Part shown: positions 7,551 to 17,710 of the stretch, one piece after another | Layout: every line of letters starts with the position of its first letter | Numbering within the stretch: position 1 is the first letter of the stretch | Assembly (NCBI RefSeq): GCF_024345835.1 | Contig: NZ_JAGQBW010000001.1 | Span: 1 to 64,000, forward strand | Source: Synechococcus sp. HJ21-Hayes | Lineage (GTDB): Bacteria > Cyanobacteriota > Cyanobacteriia > PCC-6307 > Cyanobiaceae | DNA: 64,000 bases | Direction of reading: 5' to 3' | Notes under the pieces: generated by a model | Databases searched by the model: none | The model's input: only the letters and a program-made list of their open reading frames with translations | What the model was told of the DNA's origin: nothing | Position numbers and translations under genes: made by a program

Positions 7551-10500
7551 TCATTTGTCAATGTCTTCACGCTGAGTGCCCAGATTGTTGGTAAGCGCGT
7601 CAGCGACCACTTCCTGAATCTTCTTGCTAAGATCCTCTCTCGACCATTCCTCAGAGATCATCTCTGTCTGCTGGAGCACCAACTCAATCGCTGCCACCTC
7701 CTGATCAGGCGGATACTTATAGCGTTTCAGCAATCCCTTGATCATTGTTCGCAGTCGTGCCCGAACGTTTTCCTTGTATTGCCAATCGATACTGAGGTTG
7801 CCCCTGAGTTTTTCTGCCAATTCCCGTGCCATCGTCGTCAGCACCTCATCACCCATCAGGTCTTGTGCTGACTGGTTATTCGCTAGGGCGTCGTAGAAGG
7901 CAACCTCAGCAACAGACAACCCCATCGCTTCTACCTTCTCTGCCTCATCACGGAACTGCTTTGCCATCGCAATCAGTTCCTCGATCACCTGTGCCGCTTC
8001 GATGGAGCGATTGGCATATTTGTTCAGGGATGCCTGGAGCAGTTCACTGAAACGCTTCTGCTTGACCACGTTGGTCTTGAAGCGTGTCTGAACCTCTTCC
8101 CTTAGCAACCGTTGGAGCAGTTCAACCGCCAGATTCTTCTGGGGGATCTTGCTGACCTCTGCCAGAAACTGATCTGACAGGATGCTGAGATCAGGCTTTT
8201 GTAGACCTGCGACCTTGAAGACATCAGCGATTCCATCTGCGACCAGCGACTCAGAGAGCAGTTGGCGCAACTGAAAATCAACATTCTTGGGGGCACCACC
8301 ATCACCTCCCACTCCATCACCCTTGATCAGTGGTGCTCGGATCGCCTGAAGGAAGGTCACCTCATCGTTGAGTGCCATCGCTTCATCAAGGGTTCCGCAC
8401 AGGGCAAATGCTTTGGTCATCGCCAGCACGGTGTCGCAATAACGCTTTTTGCCTTCTTGTAGTTCAAGGATGTGATCCAGGCAGTTGGGCAGCAGTGCCA
8501 TTGCTGTTTTGGGATCCCTGAAACCACTCCAGTCGATGGGGTGGAGCAGGTCACGGGCAACCTGGAGTTTCTCCTTGAGAATCCGCAGCGCCTCACTGGT
8601 GTCAATCGTTGGATCACCCTTGCCTTTCGATGCCGTGTAGGTCGCCAGTGCTTCCTTGAGTTGAGGTGCGATGCCGATGTAATCGCACACCAGACCGCCT
8701 GGTTTGTCTTTGAAGACCCTGTTGACTCGGGCAATCGCCTGCGCCAGGTTCGCCCCCTTCATCGGTTTATCCACATACATCGTCGCCATACAGGGAGCAT
8801 CAAACCCCGTTAACCACATATCCCGCACCAGCACGATCTTGAGCGGGTCGGCAGGATTCTTGAACCGTTTCTCCAGATCCTTCTTCTGTTGCTTGGTTGT
8901 GTGGTGCGGTTGGAGGTATTGCTCATCTGCTGCCGATGCCGTCATCACGACTTTGATGGCACCTTTCTTCGGGTCGTCGTCATGCCAGTCAGGTCGCAGA
9001 GCAACGATGGCGTCATAGAGGCGAGCACAGATGTCTCTGCTCATTGCCACCACCATCGCTTTGCCTGGTTGGGTGCGTGAGCGTTGCTCAAAGTGGGCAA
9101 CCAGATCCGCCGCCACCTGCTTCAGGCGTGGTTCAGCGCCCACCAGTGCTTCCAGTGCTGCCCACCTGCTCTTTGCCCGCTCGGCAGCAGGAATGTCGTC
9201 TTCATCTGAGAAGAGGTCATCTACCTGCTCATCCACCTGGGGCAGCAGTGGTTCCTTGAGTGCCAGTTTTGCCAGGCGGGATTCGTAGTAGATCGGCACC
9301 GTGGCACCGTCTTCCACTGCCTGCTGAATGTCGTAGACGGAGACGTAGTGCCCGAAGACCGCCTGAGTGTCACGGTCGTCTTGGGAGATGGGCGTTCCCG
9401 TAAAGGCAAGGAACGTTGCCTGGGGCAGGGCATCCCGCAATGCCTTTGCCAATCCGTATTTGATCTCCCCTGTCTTGGTGTCGAAGCGACCTTTGAACCC
9501 GTATTGGGTGCGGTGCGCTTCATCGCAGATCACCACGACGTTGTGGCGGTCGGTCAGAGCGGGGAACTTCTCCTCTCCATCCTCGATGGCGAACTTCTGA
9601 ATCGTGGTGAAGATGATGCCGCCACTGGGTCGGTTGCCCAGCAGATCCCTCAGTTCCTGACGACTGTCTGCCTGCTTGGGGGATTCACCCAGCAGATCGC
9701 CTGCTCCAGCAAACACCCCGAACAGTTGCCCATCCAGGTCTTGGCGATCCGTGACCATCACCAGAGTCGGGTTCTCAAGGCGTGGATCGGTGAGCAACTT
9801 GCCCGCCAGACACGCCATCTCAATGCTCTTGCCTGCGCCCTGGGTGTGCCAGACGACGCCACCCTTCTTGTCGCCATCGGGTCTGCTTGCTTTGACCACG
9901 CTTTCCACTGCTGCTCTGACGGCGTGGAACTGGTGGTAGGCAGCGATCTTTTTGATGATCTGCCCGTCTTCTTCAAACAGGCAGAAGGAGCGAACGAACT
10001 CCAGCAGTCGCCCCTTATCGAAGATCCCTTGCACCAGGGTCTCCAGGTCACGGTGGTTGCCCAGCGGATCAATGGGGTTCTCCCCTTCGATCGTGCGCCA
10101 ACGCTGGAACCGCTCCTTATCAGCACTCAAGGAACCCAACCGTGCCTGGATGCCATCGCTGATCACCAGCAGCACATTGGGCGTGAACAGGTCGGGGATG
10201 TCTTGCTTGTAGGTCTGGAGTTGGTTGAACGCCGCCCAGATGTCTGCCTTCTCATCGGCAGGGTTCTTCAGTTCGATCACCGCCAGCGGCAGACCGTTCA
10301 GGTAGACCACCACATCAGGGCGGCGGTTGTTCTTGGTGCCCTGGATCGCCAACTGGTTCAGCACCAACCAGTCATTGGAAGCAGGGTCGTCAAATCCGAT
10401 GACCTTGAGACGAATGCCGACCTGCTGGTTCCCATCCATATAGGTGATGGGTAACCCCTGGGTCATCCAACGGTGGAAGTTGCGGTTGGATGCCAGAAGA

Positions 10501-10742
10501 CCAGGCACGTTTGGGTTCGCCAGTTGGAGCACCGCTGACTCAATGGTGCTCACTGGAACTTCTGGGTTCAGGCGCTGAAGTGCTGAGCGCAGACGACCAG
10601 TGAGGATGACCTGCCTGAAGTCTGTGCGTTCAGGCGTAGTGCCATCAGGGGCAAGGTCGGGAGCAAAGGCATAGGCGTATCCCAGTTCCTGGAACCACTC
10701 AAGGCACTGCTGCTCCAGATGGTCTTCTGTGATGAGTGCCAT
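7551..10742 (-). CDS. hsdR: Type I restriction enzyme, R (endonuclease/translocase) subunit
   Basis: 1063 aa, full family length. The nuclease core of PD-(D/E)XK type is at RPDVVVYLNGLPLAVIELK (P142-D143, E157, K159). The helicase motor has Walker A TQGAGKS (300-306), motif II DEAH (407-410) and motif III FTGTPI. HsdR joins the HsdM-HsdS complex, translocates DNA with ATP and cuts unmethylated DNA far from the recognition site. Its ATG shares one base with the hsdS stop (TAATG), implying translational coupling. The gene appears intact. Confidence 0.96.
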   Translation of the reverse strand: MALITEDHLEQQCLEWFQELGYAYAFAPDLAPDGTTPERTDFRQVILTGRLRSALQRLNPEVPVSTIESAVLQLANPNVPGLLASNRNFHRWMTQGLPITYMDGNQQVGIRLKVIGFDDPASNDWLVLNQLAIQGTKNNRRPDVVVYLNGLPLAVIELKNPADEKADIWAAFNQLQTYKQDIPDLFTPNVLLVISDGIQARLGSLSADKERFQRWRTIEGENPIDPLGNHRDLETLVQGIFDKGRLLEFVRSFCLFEEDGQIIKKIAAYHQFHAVRAAVESVVKASRPDGDKKGGVVWHTQGAGKSIEMACLAGKLLTDPRLENPTLVMVTDRQDLDGQLFGVFAGAGDLLGESPKQADSRQELRDLLGNRPSGGIIFTTIQKFAIEDGEEKFPALTDRHNVVVICDEAHRTQYGFKGRFDTKTGEIKYGLAKALRDALPQATFLAFTGTPISQDDRDTQAVFGHYVSVYDIQQAVEDGATVPIYYESRLAKLALKEPLLPQVDEQVDDLFSDEDDIPAAERAKSRWAALEALVGAEPRLKQVAADLVAHFEQRSRTQPGKAMVVAMSRDICARLYDAIVALRPDWHDDDPKKGAIKVVMTASAADEQYLQPHHTTKQQKKDLEKRFKNPADPLKIVLVRDMWLTGFDAPCMATMYVDKPMKGANLAQAIARVNRVFKDKPGGLVCDYIGIAPQLKEALATYTASKGKGDPTIDTSEALRILKEKLQVARDLLHPIDWSGFRDPKTAMALLPNCLDHILELQEGKKRYCDTVLAMTKAFALCGTLDEAMALNDEVTFLQAIRAPLIKGDGVGGDGGAPKNVDFQLRQLLSESLVADGIADVFKVAGLQKPDLSILSDQFLAEVSKIPQKNLAVELLQRLLREEVQTRFKTNVVKQKRFSELLQASLNKYANRSIEAAQVIEELIAMAKQFRDEAEKVEAMGLSVAEVAFYDALANNQSAQDLMGDEVLTTMARELAEKLRGNLSIDWQYKENVRARLRTMIKGLLKRYKYPPDQEVAAIELVLQQTEMISEEWSREDLSKKIQEVVADALTNNLGTQREDIDK

Positions 10743-12025
10743 TAGACACCGACCTCCTCAAGCATTCGCTCAGCGGCAGGGATTCGGATTTCACCTGAGA
10801 TGAGTTTGGGGAGCAAGGTATCACGCAGTTGAGTCAAAGATCTGCTCTCCTTCTTGTTCCTTACAATGGTGTCGAGTAGAGGTTTTGATTTCACTCCAAA
10901 TAAGTCGAGGATGGTCTGGCTGGGAATAACAATCTTGAATCTATCAATATCTCCTTTGCCAAGATGGATCACGGTTGTTGCCGTCTCTGACATTTCAACC
11001 TCCATTAGCGGTTTGCGTATCGACTCCATTACGAAGCAGGAGTGATCGTTTGTTTTGGGCACGAACTGACAAACCCTCTGGTTCATCCAGCATTCATTGC
11101 CGCCCCATAGATATCCCCTGAACTCGCCATCCATTCCCACAACAATGTCGCCAGGTTTTATTAGGGTTCCTTTTGGATGGATCTCAGTAGTGAAAACAGC
11201 AGGCGCTTCAGTGGGGAGGTCTCTGATTCGTACAACTGGAACACCCTCGCCATTGCTGTTGAAAAGCGACGAGGAAAAGGGTGCGCCGTAAATCACAGAC
11301 GAAACTTCATATATTGATCCGACCCGCCACCCACTCGGAATCTCACCCAGTTCCGAATCCTCAAATGAATCGCTGAACAGGTCACTGATTTCTGCTGGCA
11401 ATCCAGTTGGTCGACCTTCTGCCTTCGCTCTTACTGGATCAAAATCCACAAACCACGACTTGAAGAGCGCCTTTGCCATCGCCTCCAACGTTTCGTTGGT
11501 CTTTCGGTTAAGCTCGATCTTGTCGTCAAGGGTGCCGAGGATAGAAATAATGCCTTCCTGCTCTTTGCGTGGAGGAAGAGGAATCATCATCTTGTCTACT
11601 CTTGTAATGTAAATATGCTTGATGGTGGATCCGTCGGAACCTGCCTCCATCTGTCGCTGATATTCGGGTGCTTCCAGCACGTATTTGATATATCTAAAAT
11701 CTCCTTTGCCGTTGCTCTGGAGCAGAGCAACTGACTGGTTAATACAGATGTCGCCTCTGTCGCAGAGTGCCAGTCGCCCGATGCTTCCATCTTTGGTAAG
11801 CAGCAAGTCGCCCTTTACTGGTCTGCTCTTGTCTGTCAACTTGCCTCGATAAGCATCCCAGGACGTTCTCCTGGCGGTTTGATATTGGATTCTTCCATTC
11901 TTGATATCTTTTGCGGTGACCATATATGCCCCATCACCATCGATGGTTGGCATTGGATTTGTGAATCCATATGTTATGCGAGAGCACACGTCGCCGAGCG
12001 GGACGTATTTCCATTCAGAACTCAT
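10742..12025 (-). CDS. hsdS: Type I restriction-modification specificity subunit
   Basis: 427 aa. Two target-recognition domains (about 1-150 and 225-380) are separated by conserved helical spacers: [20 protein letters not shown] with [18 protein letters not shown], and the C-terminal [16 protein letters not shown]. It determines the DNA sequence recognised by the whole complex; each half reads one half-site. Its start overlaps the end of hsdM by 11 bp. Its composition is more AT-rich than its neighbours', as is usual for fast-exchanging hsdS genes. Confidence 0.95.
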   Translation of the reverse strand: MSSEWKYVPLGDVCSRITYGFTNPMPTIDGDGAYMVTAKDIKNGRIQYQTARRTSWDAYRGKLTDKSRPVKGDLLLTKDGSIGRLALCDRGDICINQSVALLQSNGKGDFRYIKYVLEAPEYQRQMEAGSDGSTIKHIYITRVDKMMIPLPPRKEQEGIISILGTLDDKIELNRKTNETLEAMAKALFKSWFVDFDPVRAKAEGRPTGLPAEISDLFSDSFEDSELGEIPSGWRVGSIYEVSSVIYGAPFSSSLFNSNGEGVPVVRIRDLPTEAPAVFTTEIHPKGTLIKPGDIVVGMDGEFRGYLWGGNECWMNQRVCQFVPKTNDHSCFVMESIRKPLMEVEMSETATTVIHLGKGDIDRFKIVIPSQTILDLFGVKSKPLLDTIVRNKKESRSLTQLRDTLLPKLISGEIRIPAAERMLEEVGV

Positions 12026-13901
12026 ATCCCAACCTCCTCATATTCTCAGCAATCTGCTGATCCAACCTTGCTCCCTCTTCCTGCTGCTGCTTGAGCAATC
12101 CAGTGAGGCGCTTCATCTTCTCATCAAACGCCTCACCATCATCTTCAACATCTGCTGCTCCCACGTAGCGACCAGGCGTGAGCACAAAACAATTCTTCTC
12201 GATCTCTTCTAACTTGGCGTTGTAGCAGAAACCAGCGACATTCTCATAAGCGTCAGACACCTCACCATCGCCACGCCAAGCGTGAACGGTGTCTCCAATC
12301 TTGGCAATATCCTCATCGGTCAACACTCGCTCAACCCTGGTCTTCATCGTGCCCATCTGGCGGGCATCAATAAACAGCGTCTCTCCACGACGATCACGAC
12401 CACGCTGGGTCTTGTCATTCGTCAAGAACCACAGGCAGACAGGAATCTGAGTGTTTAGAAACAACTGTGCTGGCAGCGCCACCATCACCTCCACCACATC
12501 GCCACGAACCATCGCCTCACGAATCTGCCCCTCACCGCTCTGGTTAGAACTCATTGATCCATTAGCGAGAACTACCCCTGCTTCACCGCCAGGGCGAAGT
12601 TTCCAGAGCATATGTTGTAACCACGCATAGTTGGCATTGCCGACTGGTGGTCTCCCATAAACCCAGCGTGGATCACTCTCGTATTTCTCCCCACCCCAAT
12701 CCGAAATGTTGAACGGTGGGTTGGCAAGGATGTAGTCGAACTTCTGATCAGGGAACTGGTCTCTGGCAAAGGTGTCAGCGGGTTCTTGACCCAGATCAGC
12801 AGCAAACCCACGGATCGCCAGGTTCATCGCTGCCAATCGCCAGGTGGTCGGGTTGCTCTCCTGCCCATAGATCGAGGCGTCATCACGCTTGCCACCGTGC
12901 GCTTGGATGAACTTCTCGCTCTGAACGAACATTCCGCCAGACCCACAGCAGGGGTCATAGATCCGACCCTTGTGTGGTGCCAGCACAGCAACCAGCGTTT
13001 TGACGACGTGAGCAGGTGTATAGAACTGACCCCCCTTCTTGCCTTCTGCGCTGGCGAACTGACCCAGGAAGTATTCGTAGACCTCACCCAGCACATCTCC
13101 TGATCGCTGGTCGTCAGCAAATCCAATGGTGGAGATCAGATCCACCAGTTCACCCAGTCGCCCTGGTTCCAGTTGGGCAGTACCAAACCGCTTATCCAAC
13201 TTTCCCCTCAAGGGAAGGTTCTCGTTCTCGATGGCAACCAGTGCCTTGTCGATCAGTTGACCAATATCAGGTTGCTTTGCCCGTGCCCGTAGCGACTCCC
13301 AGCGGGCATCAGCAGGCACCCAGAACACGTTCTCCTGGGTGTAGTAGTCACGGTCTTCCAGCGATGCCTGGTGCTCCGCAGGGTCATCACCCACGTAGTT
13401 GTCAGAGTCTGGGTCGCTGACCATCAGAAGCACCCTGCCTTGTTGGGCGGCAAACGTGTCTGAGATGTATTTGAGGAAGATCAGACCCAGAACCAGATGC
13501 TTGTATTCCGCCGCATCCATCTGGGCACGAAGTTTGTCGGCACTCGCCCAGAGCACTGCCTTGAAATCCTTGGCGGGTGCTTCCTTCTTCGCTCTGCCTC
13601 GACTGTTGCCTGCTGCTGGTGCTGAGGGTGCCTCGTAGCGACTGCCTCCAGGGATCCCTTCTGCCAGGCGCACGGATCCACCACGCCCCTGCCCCTTGCG
13701 GATCATTCCCAGAGTCAGTGCCTTCTCCTTGACCGCCTCGTATTCCTTTTCGCTGATCTGCCTTTCTGCTACCCGACTTAGTGCCTCCCGTGCTGAGAGG
13801 TTCCCCATCGTGCTCCGATCGGGCGGGAGCACCTCCAGCAGCAGATCCCCCAGGTCTTCATCGCTTGCTTCGGGTGTGCTGAAGGTCGCGGAGTCGGTCA
13901 C
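12015..13901 (-). CDS. hsdM: Type I restriction-modification N6-adenine methyltransferase subunit
   Basis: 628 aa from GTG 13901. The SAM-binding motif [10 protein letters not shown] is at 316-325 and the catalytic NPPF at 394-397. The helical HsdM N-domain begins near residue 113 ([20 protein letters not shown]). Ahead of it are about 110 extra residues containing a possible winged-helix segment ([20 protein letters not shown], ending GRGGSVRLA). It is the first gene of the hsdM-S-R operon, so the promoter should lie in 13902-14060. A second copy of its first ~20 codons lies at 6094-6192. Confidence 0.96.
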   Translation of the reverse strand: MTDSATFSTPEASDEDLGDLLLEVLPPDRSTMGNLSAREALSRVAERQISEKEYEAVKEKALTLGMIRKGQGRGGSVRLAEGIPGGSRYEAPSAPAAGNSRGRAKKEAPAKDFKAVLWASADKLRAQMDAAEYKHLVLGLIFLKYISDTFAAQQGRVLLMVSDPDSDNYVGDDPAEHQASLEDRDYYTQENVFWVPADARWESLRARAKQPDIGQLIDKALVAIENENLPLRGKLDKRFGTAQLEPGRLGELVDLISTIGFADDQRSGDVLGEVYEYFLGQFASAEGKKGGQFYTPAHVVKTLVAVLAPHKGRIYDPCCGSGGMFVQSEKFIQAHGGKRDDASIYGQESNPTTWRLAAMNLAIRGFAADLGQEPADTFARDQFPDQKFDYILANPPFNISDWGGEKYESDPRWVYGRPPVGNANYAWLQHMLWKLRPGGEAGVVLANGSMSSNQSGEGQIREAMVRGDVVEVMVALPAQLFLNTQIPVCLWFLTNDKTQRGRDRRGETLFIDARQMGTMKTRVERVLTDEDIAKIGDTVHAWRGDGEVSDAYENVAGFCYNAKLEEIEKNCFVLTPGRYVGAADVEDDGEAFDEKMKRLTGLLKQQQEEGARLDQQIAENMRRLGYEF

Positions 13902-14079
13902 TGGCGCTGGTCGCTTCCGCCCATTTTTGCCTACAGCACTGGGTTTTGCCCGTTATGCGGATCTCGCATGGAACTTGCAGGCGCTACCCGTGCGCTTGGT
14001 TGACGACCCTTGACCCCACCCCATCGCCGCGACTAGTACAGGAGTACCTTCCCTGCCTTTGTGGTCGTCTCCCGCGCCG

Positions 14080-14319
14080 ATGCCTCCCGCTGAGGAGTGG
14101 GACTACCTGGATGGGGATGTCCTGAGACCCGCCCGCTCTGGTGCCGTCTGCATGACCCGCCAGCACTTTCGCTACGAGGTCGGCAGGCACTGCGTCACGG
14201 TGCTCACCTGCCCCATCCACCAGGGTCTGATTCCCCAGGGCGAGCACCTAACTCGGAGGTGCGCTCGGTGGGTTGCTCGGCGGGAGGTCAGGCGTGGGTG
14301 GTGTCCTGAGGTGGGGTGA
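14080..14319 (+). CDS. Small Cys/His-containing hypothetical protein (79 aa)
   Basis: ATG 14080 is preferred (MPPAEEWDYLDGD); an in-frame ATG at 14059 would add 7 residues. The core (RYEVGRHCVTVLTCPIHQGL, then EHLTRRCARWV) has a CxxxxxCxxH arrangement and further cysteines that could hold a metal. I think similar short proteins occur in other picocyanobacteria but cannot name a family. Divergent from hsdM, with which it shares the upstream region. Confidence 0.5.
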   Translation: MPPAEEWDYLDGDVLRPARSGAVCMTRQHFRYEVGRHCVTVLTCPIHQGLIPQGEHLTRRCARWVARREVRRGWCPEVG

Positions 14320-14641
14320 GGTGCCACCCCATCTGATCAGGGTTCCTGATCGCGGCAGACAATTTCGCCGCTGCCCCAACCCTGGGCAAAGGCGCTAAGG
14401 CAATTGGCAGGAAACCCGCTCAAAGGAACCAGCAGAGATTTCCCCCACAACAATGCCCGTAAGTGCTTGCGGCACAGTTGGTCTGGGGGAATAGGGCGAC
14501 ACTGGTTCCCCCAAAAATCCCCCCAAGACATGCGCGTGACCCCATGACACAATGGGAGACTGCCTGGGCACAAAAACCCTGTTTCAGAAAGGGATCTCGG
14601 GGTTCTGGGAGATCGTGAGACCTTCGAGAACCTTCTTAAAA
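14320..14641. other. Intergenic region between the island and tRNA-Ser (322 nt)
   Basis: Contains only a doubtful minus-strand frame at 14337-14573, rich in Cys and Trp with no recognisable motif. No integrase, attachment-site repeat or terminator was found. Confidence 0.4.
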
Positions 14642-14730
14642 CGGAGAGGGAGGGATTCGAACCCTCGACAGAAGTTGCCTCCTGTAACTCCTTAGCAGGG
14701 AGCCGCTTTCAACCACTCAGCCACCTCTCC
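14642..14730 (-). tRNA. trnS-GCU: tRNA-Ser (GCT)
   Basis: 89-nt class II tRNA. Acceptor stem GGAGAGG/CCTCTCC with discriminator G; D arm GGCTGAGTGG; anticodon GCT in CTCCCTGCTAAGGAG; long variable arm; T arm GGTTCGAATCC. No CCA is encoded. It borders the restriction island on its right side. Confidence 0.95.
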
Positions 14731-14748
14731 AGCGGCCTGCACAGTTTA

Positions 14749-15933
14749 TCAGCCGCCCTGCCCCTCCAGGGCCAATCGCGGCAGGCGGTGCTTAAAACCG
14801 CAGAGGATTTCCCAGGGAATGGTGCCGCAGGGCTCACTCCAAGCCTCAGGGGCAATGCAGCCACCAGCCTCGTCCTCCCCCAGCAAGGTCACCACACTGC
14901 CCACGTCCAGATCGGGGCTGTCGGTGGCGTCCAGCACCAGCTGGTCCATGGTGATGGCGCCCACCTGGGGCACCGACCGGCCCGCGAACAGCACCTGCAG
15001 CTGGTTGGAGAGCAGGCGAGGCACGCCGTCGGCATAGCCGATGGCCAACACCGCCAGGCGACTCGGGCGCTGGGTGATGAAGCGATGGCCATAGCTAACC
15101 CCCACCCCCGCAGGCACCTCCCGAATCAGCGAGACCCGAGCCCGCACCCGCATGGCCGGACGCAGGGGCAGCCCTTCCCCCAGATGGGACGCAGGCCGGT
15201 GGCCATAGAGCGCCAAGCCCACCCGCACCATGTCGAAATGCAGGCTGGGGCTACGCAGGGTGCCAGCGGAGTTGGCGAGGTGACGGCAGCCAGACGGCAG
15301 AGATTGGTTCTGAAGCTCCGCTAGCACGGCCTCAAAACGCTGCTGCTGCTGCGCGGTCAGGCCCCCGTCAGCAAAGTCCGGCGCATCGGCATCGGCCAGG
15401 TGGGAATACACACCGGTCAGGTGCACTGATTCGAGTTTGGCGATCGCCTCCACGAGCCGGGGGCCATCCCCCCAAGCGGCCCCAAGCCGGCTCATACCGG
15501 TGTCGAGCTTGAGCTGAACGGCCATGGTGCGGCCGCTACCAGCGGCAATGTTCTGACAGAGCAGCGCCTCCCGCATGCCGCTGAGGGTGGGCATCAGCTG
15601 CCAATGCAAACAGGTGCGCAGTTCATCCGGTTGGGTGAGGTTGCCCAGCACCAACACGGGGGCCTCCAGGCCGGCCTGGCGGAGCTCGAGGCCCTCCTGG
15701 AGGGTGGCCACGCCGAAACTGCTGGCACCTCCGGCAGCGGCAGCCCGTGCCACGGGCACAGCACCGTGACCGTAGCCATCGGCTTTCACCACAGCCATCA
15801 AGGCGCAACCAGGGCTGAGAGAGCGCCTTAGGGCGGTGGCATTGGCCGCAATCGCAGCTTCACTCACCTCCACCCAGGCCCGCTGGCGCGGATGAGCCCG
15901 CAGCTCAGGGGTGGCTGGCGACACTTGAGACAT
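14749..15933 (-). CDS. alr: Alanine racemase
   Basis: 394 aa from ATG 15933 (MSQVSPATPELR); the longer open frame would overlap the divergent HNH gene and adds non-conserved residues. The PLP-binding lysine is K50 in AVVKADGYGHG; the second catalytic base, a tyrosine, is in GVGVSYGHRF. Further family motifs are KLDTGMSRLG and AITMDQLVLD. It makes D-alanine for peptidoglycan. It ends 18 nt before tRNA-Ser on the same strand. Confidence 0.96.
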   Translation of the reverse strand: MSQVSPATPELRAHPRQRAWVEVSEAAIAANATALRRSLSPGCALMAVVKADGYGHGAVPVARAAAAGGASSFGVATLQEGLELRQAGLEAPVLVLGNLTQPDELRTCLHWQLMPTLSGMREALLCQNIAAGSGRTMAVQLKLDTGMSRLGAAWGDGPRLVEAIAKLESVHLTGVYSHLADADAPDFADGGLTAQQQQRFEAVLAELQNQSLPSGCRHLANSAGTLRSPSLHFDMVRVGLALYGHRPASHLGEGLPLRPAMRVRARVSLIREVPAGVGVSYGHRFITQRPSRLAVLAIGYADGVPRLLSNQLQVLFAGRSVPQVGAITMDQLVLDATDSPDLDVGSVVTLLGEDEAGGCIAPEAWSEPCGTIPWEILCGFKHRLPRLALEGQGG

Positions 15934-16021
15934 CGGCAAAGGGTACGCGGGGCTGCAGATCCCAATCAAGATGCGCCCTAGCATGCTGCCAATCCTGCAG
16001 CCCCGCAGGGCTGGAGCTGGC

Positions 16022-16531
16022 ATGGGCCACGTTCTCGTTCTCAACGCCTCCTACGAGCCGCTGAACATCACCAGCTGGCGAAGGGCCACGGTGATGGTGC
16101 TCAAGGGCAAGGCTGAAGGCCTGGAGCACGACCCCACCCTCTGTCTGCGGCCGGGCCTGCAACGGCCCACGGTGATCCGCCTGTGCCAGTTCGTCCGGGT
16201 GCCCTTTCGGCCATTACCGCTCACCCGCCGCAACCTGTTCCATCGCGACGGGCATTGCTGTCAATACTGCGGCAGCCTCAGCGAACGCCTCTCCATTGAT
16301 CACGTGATGCCCCGCAGCCGCGGAGGGGCCCATGCCTGGGAGAACGTGACCACGGCCTGCCTGCGCTGCAACGTGCATAAGGGCAACCGCACGCCCCGGG
16401 AAGCGGGCATGGTGCTGGCACGCCAGCCTCGGCGCCCGGTGAGCGGCCCCCTGTTCGAAGCCCGTCGCCAGATGGCCCATGGCAGCCATGCCGAATGGGC
16501 CAAATATGTGAGCAGCTGGGACGCGGCCTAA
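16022..16531 (+). CDS. HNH endonuclease family protein
   Basis: 169 aa from ATG 16022 ([20 protein letters not shown]), the conserved N-terminus of a family found widely in cyanobacteria; an upstream ATG at 15971 would overlap the alr promoter. The HNH core has CQYC (80-83), DH (93-94), [11 protein letters not shown] (107-117) and H119. It therefore has a zinc-stabilised beta-beta-alpha-metal nuclease site. The physiological substrate is unknown. Its stop overlaps that of the convergent prfA by 4 bp. Confidence 0.88.
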   Translation: MGHVLVLNASYEPLNITSWRRATVMVLKGKAEGLEHDPTLCLRPGLQRPTVIRLCQFVRVPFRPLPLTRRNLFHRDGHCCQYCGSLSERLSIDHVMPRSRGGAHAWENVTTACLRCNVHKGNRTPREAGMVLARQPRRPVSGPLFEARRQMAHGSHAEWAKYVSSWDAA

Positions 16532-17634
16532 CCGTTGCTGCCGGAGGCCTGCTCCGCCAGCTCCTCGAGCTGGCGCCTCTGATCAGCTGACACACAGGCG
16601 CCGATCAATTCCGCTAACTGGCCCTGGAGCACAGGCTCCAGCGAAAAGTTGCGGCCCAAGCGGTGATCGGTGGTGCGGTTGTCCTTGTAGTTATAGGTGC
16701 GGATCTTTTCACTGCGATCGCCGCTGCCCACCTGGGCCAAACGGGCCGAACGCTCTTTGGCATTGGCCTCGGCCAGTTCACGCTCATAGAGCTTGGCCCG
16801 GAGGATCTCCATGGCCCGCTCGCGGTTCTGCAGCTGGGACCGCTCCTGGGTGCAGAACACGCGGATGCCCGTGGGTTTGTGCAGGAGGTCCACGGCCGTT
16901 TCCACCTTGTTCACGTTCTGGCCGCCCGCCCCACCGGAACGGGCCGTGCTGATCTCGATCTCGGTGGGGTCGATCTGCACCTCCACCGGATCGGCTTCCG
17001 GCATCACCGCCACCGTGGCCGTGGAGGTATGCACCCGCCCCTGGGACTCCGTGGCGGGCACCCGCTGCACCCGGTGCACCCCCGCCTCGTACTTGAGCTG
17101 GCTGAAGACCCCATCGCCCTGAATCGCCAGGATCAGCTCCTTGTAGCCACCAAGCTCCGCCTCGGAGGCGCTCACCGGCTGCACCTTCCAGCCCACACTC
17201 TGGGCGTACCGCTCATACATGCGGGCTAGATCCCCGGCCCAGATGGCAGCCTCATCACCGCCGGCACCGGCGCGGATTTCCAGCATCACGCTGCGCTCAT
17301 CCCGCGGGTCGCGGGGCAACAGCGCCAGGGTGAGCTGCTCCTCCAACTGGGCCAGGCTCTGGCCGAGCACGCTGAGCTCGTCCTGGGCGAGCGCCTCCAT
17401 CTCCAGGTCGCCACGGCTCTGCTTGAGCAACTCACGCGCCTCCCGCTCCTGACGCTGAAGGCTCTGAAGTTCGGCGTAGCCGTTCACGAGAGGCTCCAGC
17501 CGCGCGCGCTCGCGGGCAATCGGCTCCAGCTGGCTGGGGTTAGCCGCCACATCGGGGTCGGCCAATTGCCGCTCCAGGGTCTCGAAGGTGCGACGGGCCG
17601 TCTCCAGCCGCTCACTCAGGAAAGAAGCATCCAT
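16528..17634 (-). CDS. prfA: Peptide chain release factor 1
   Basis: 368 aa. The GGQ motif that triggers peptidyl-tRNA hydrolysis is at 237-239 ([15 protein letters not shown]). The stop-codon-reading tripeptide is PAT at 193-195 (RVPATESQG), the RF1 form, which reads UAA and UAG. It follows rpmE, as in other cyanobacteria, but a strong terminator lies between the two, so it may have its own promoter or depend on read-through. Confidence 0.97.
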   Translation of the reverse strand: MDASFLSERLETARRTFETLERQLADPDVAANPSQLEPIARERARLEPLVNGYAELQSLQRQEREARELLKQSRGDLEMEALAQDELSVLGQSLAQLEEQLTLALLPRDPRDERSVMLEIRAGAGGDEAAIWAGDLARMYERYAQSVGWKVQPVSASEAELGGYKELILAIQGDGVFSQLKYEAGVHRVQRVPATESQGRVHTSTATVAVMPEADPVEVQIDPTEIEISTARSGGAGGQNVNKVETAVDLLHKPTGIRVFCTQERSQLQNRERAMEILRAKLYERELAEANAKERSARLAQVGSGDRSEKIRTYNYKDNRTTDHRLGRNFSLEPVLQGQLAELIGACVSADQRRQLEELAEQASGSNG

Positions 17635-17648
17635 GGCAGCAGGTCAGC

Positions 17649-17677
17649 AAAAAGCCGGATGCCCTGGAGCATCCGGC
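17649..17677 (-). terminator. Intrinsic terminator after rpmE
   Basis: Perfect 9-bp stem GCCGGATGC/GCATCCGGC (17654-17662 and 17669-17677), 6-nt loop, then five U on the minus strand (17649-17653). It is the likely end of the ribosomal superoperon and lies 15 nt before the prfA start codon. Confidence 0.85.
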
Positions 17678-17710
17678 CCTGCGGTGAATCCGTTGTGCAA
17701 CGGATGGAAA

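Noticed and set aside
14337-14573. 78-aa minus-strand ORF beside tRNA-Ser
   Set aside because: Composition rich in Cys/Trp and Pro without motif; probably chance.
14642-14670. Possible attachment site at the 3' end of tRNA-Ser
   Set aside because: I searched the left part of the island by eye for a second copy of the T-arm/acceptor sequence and found none.
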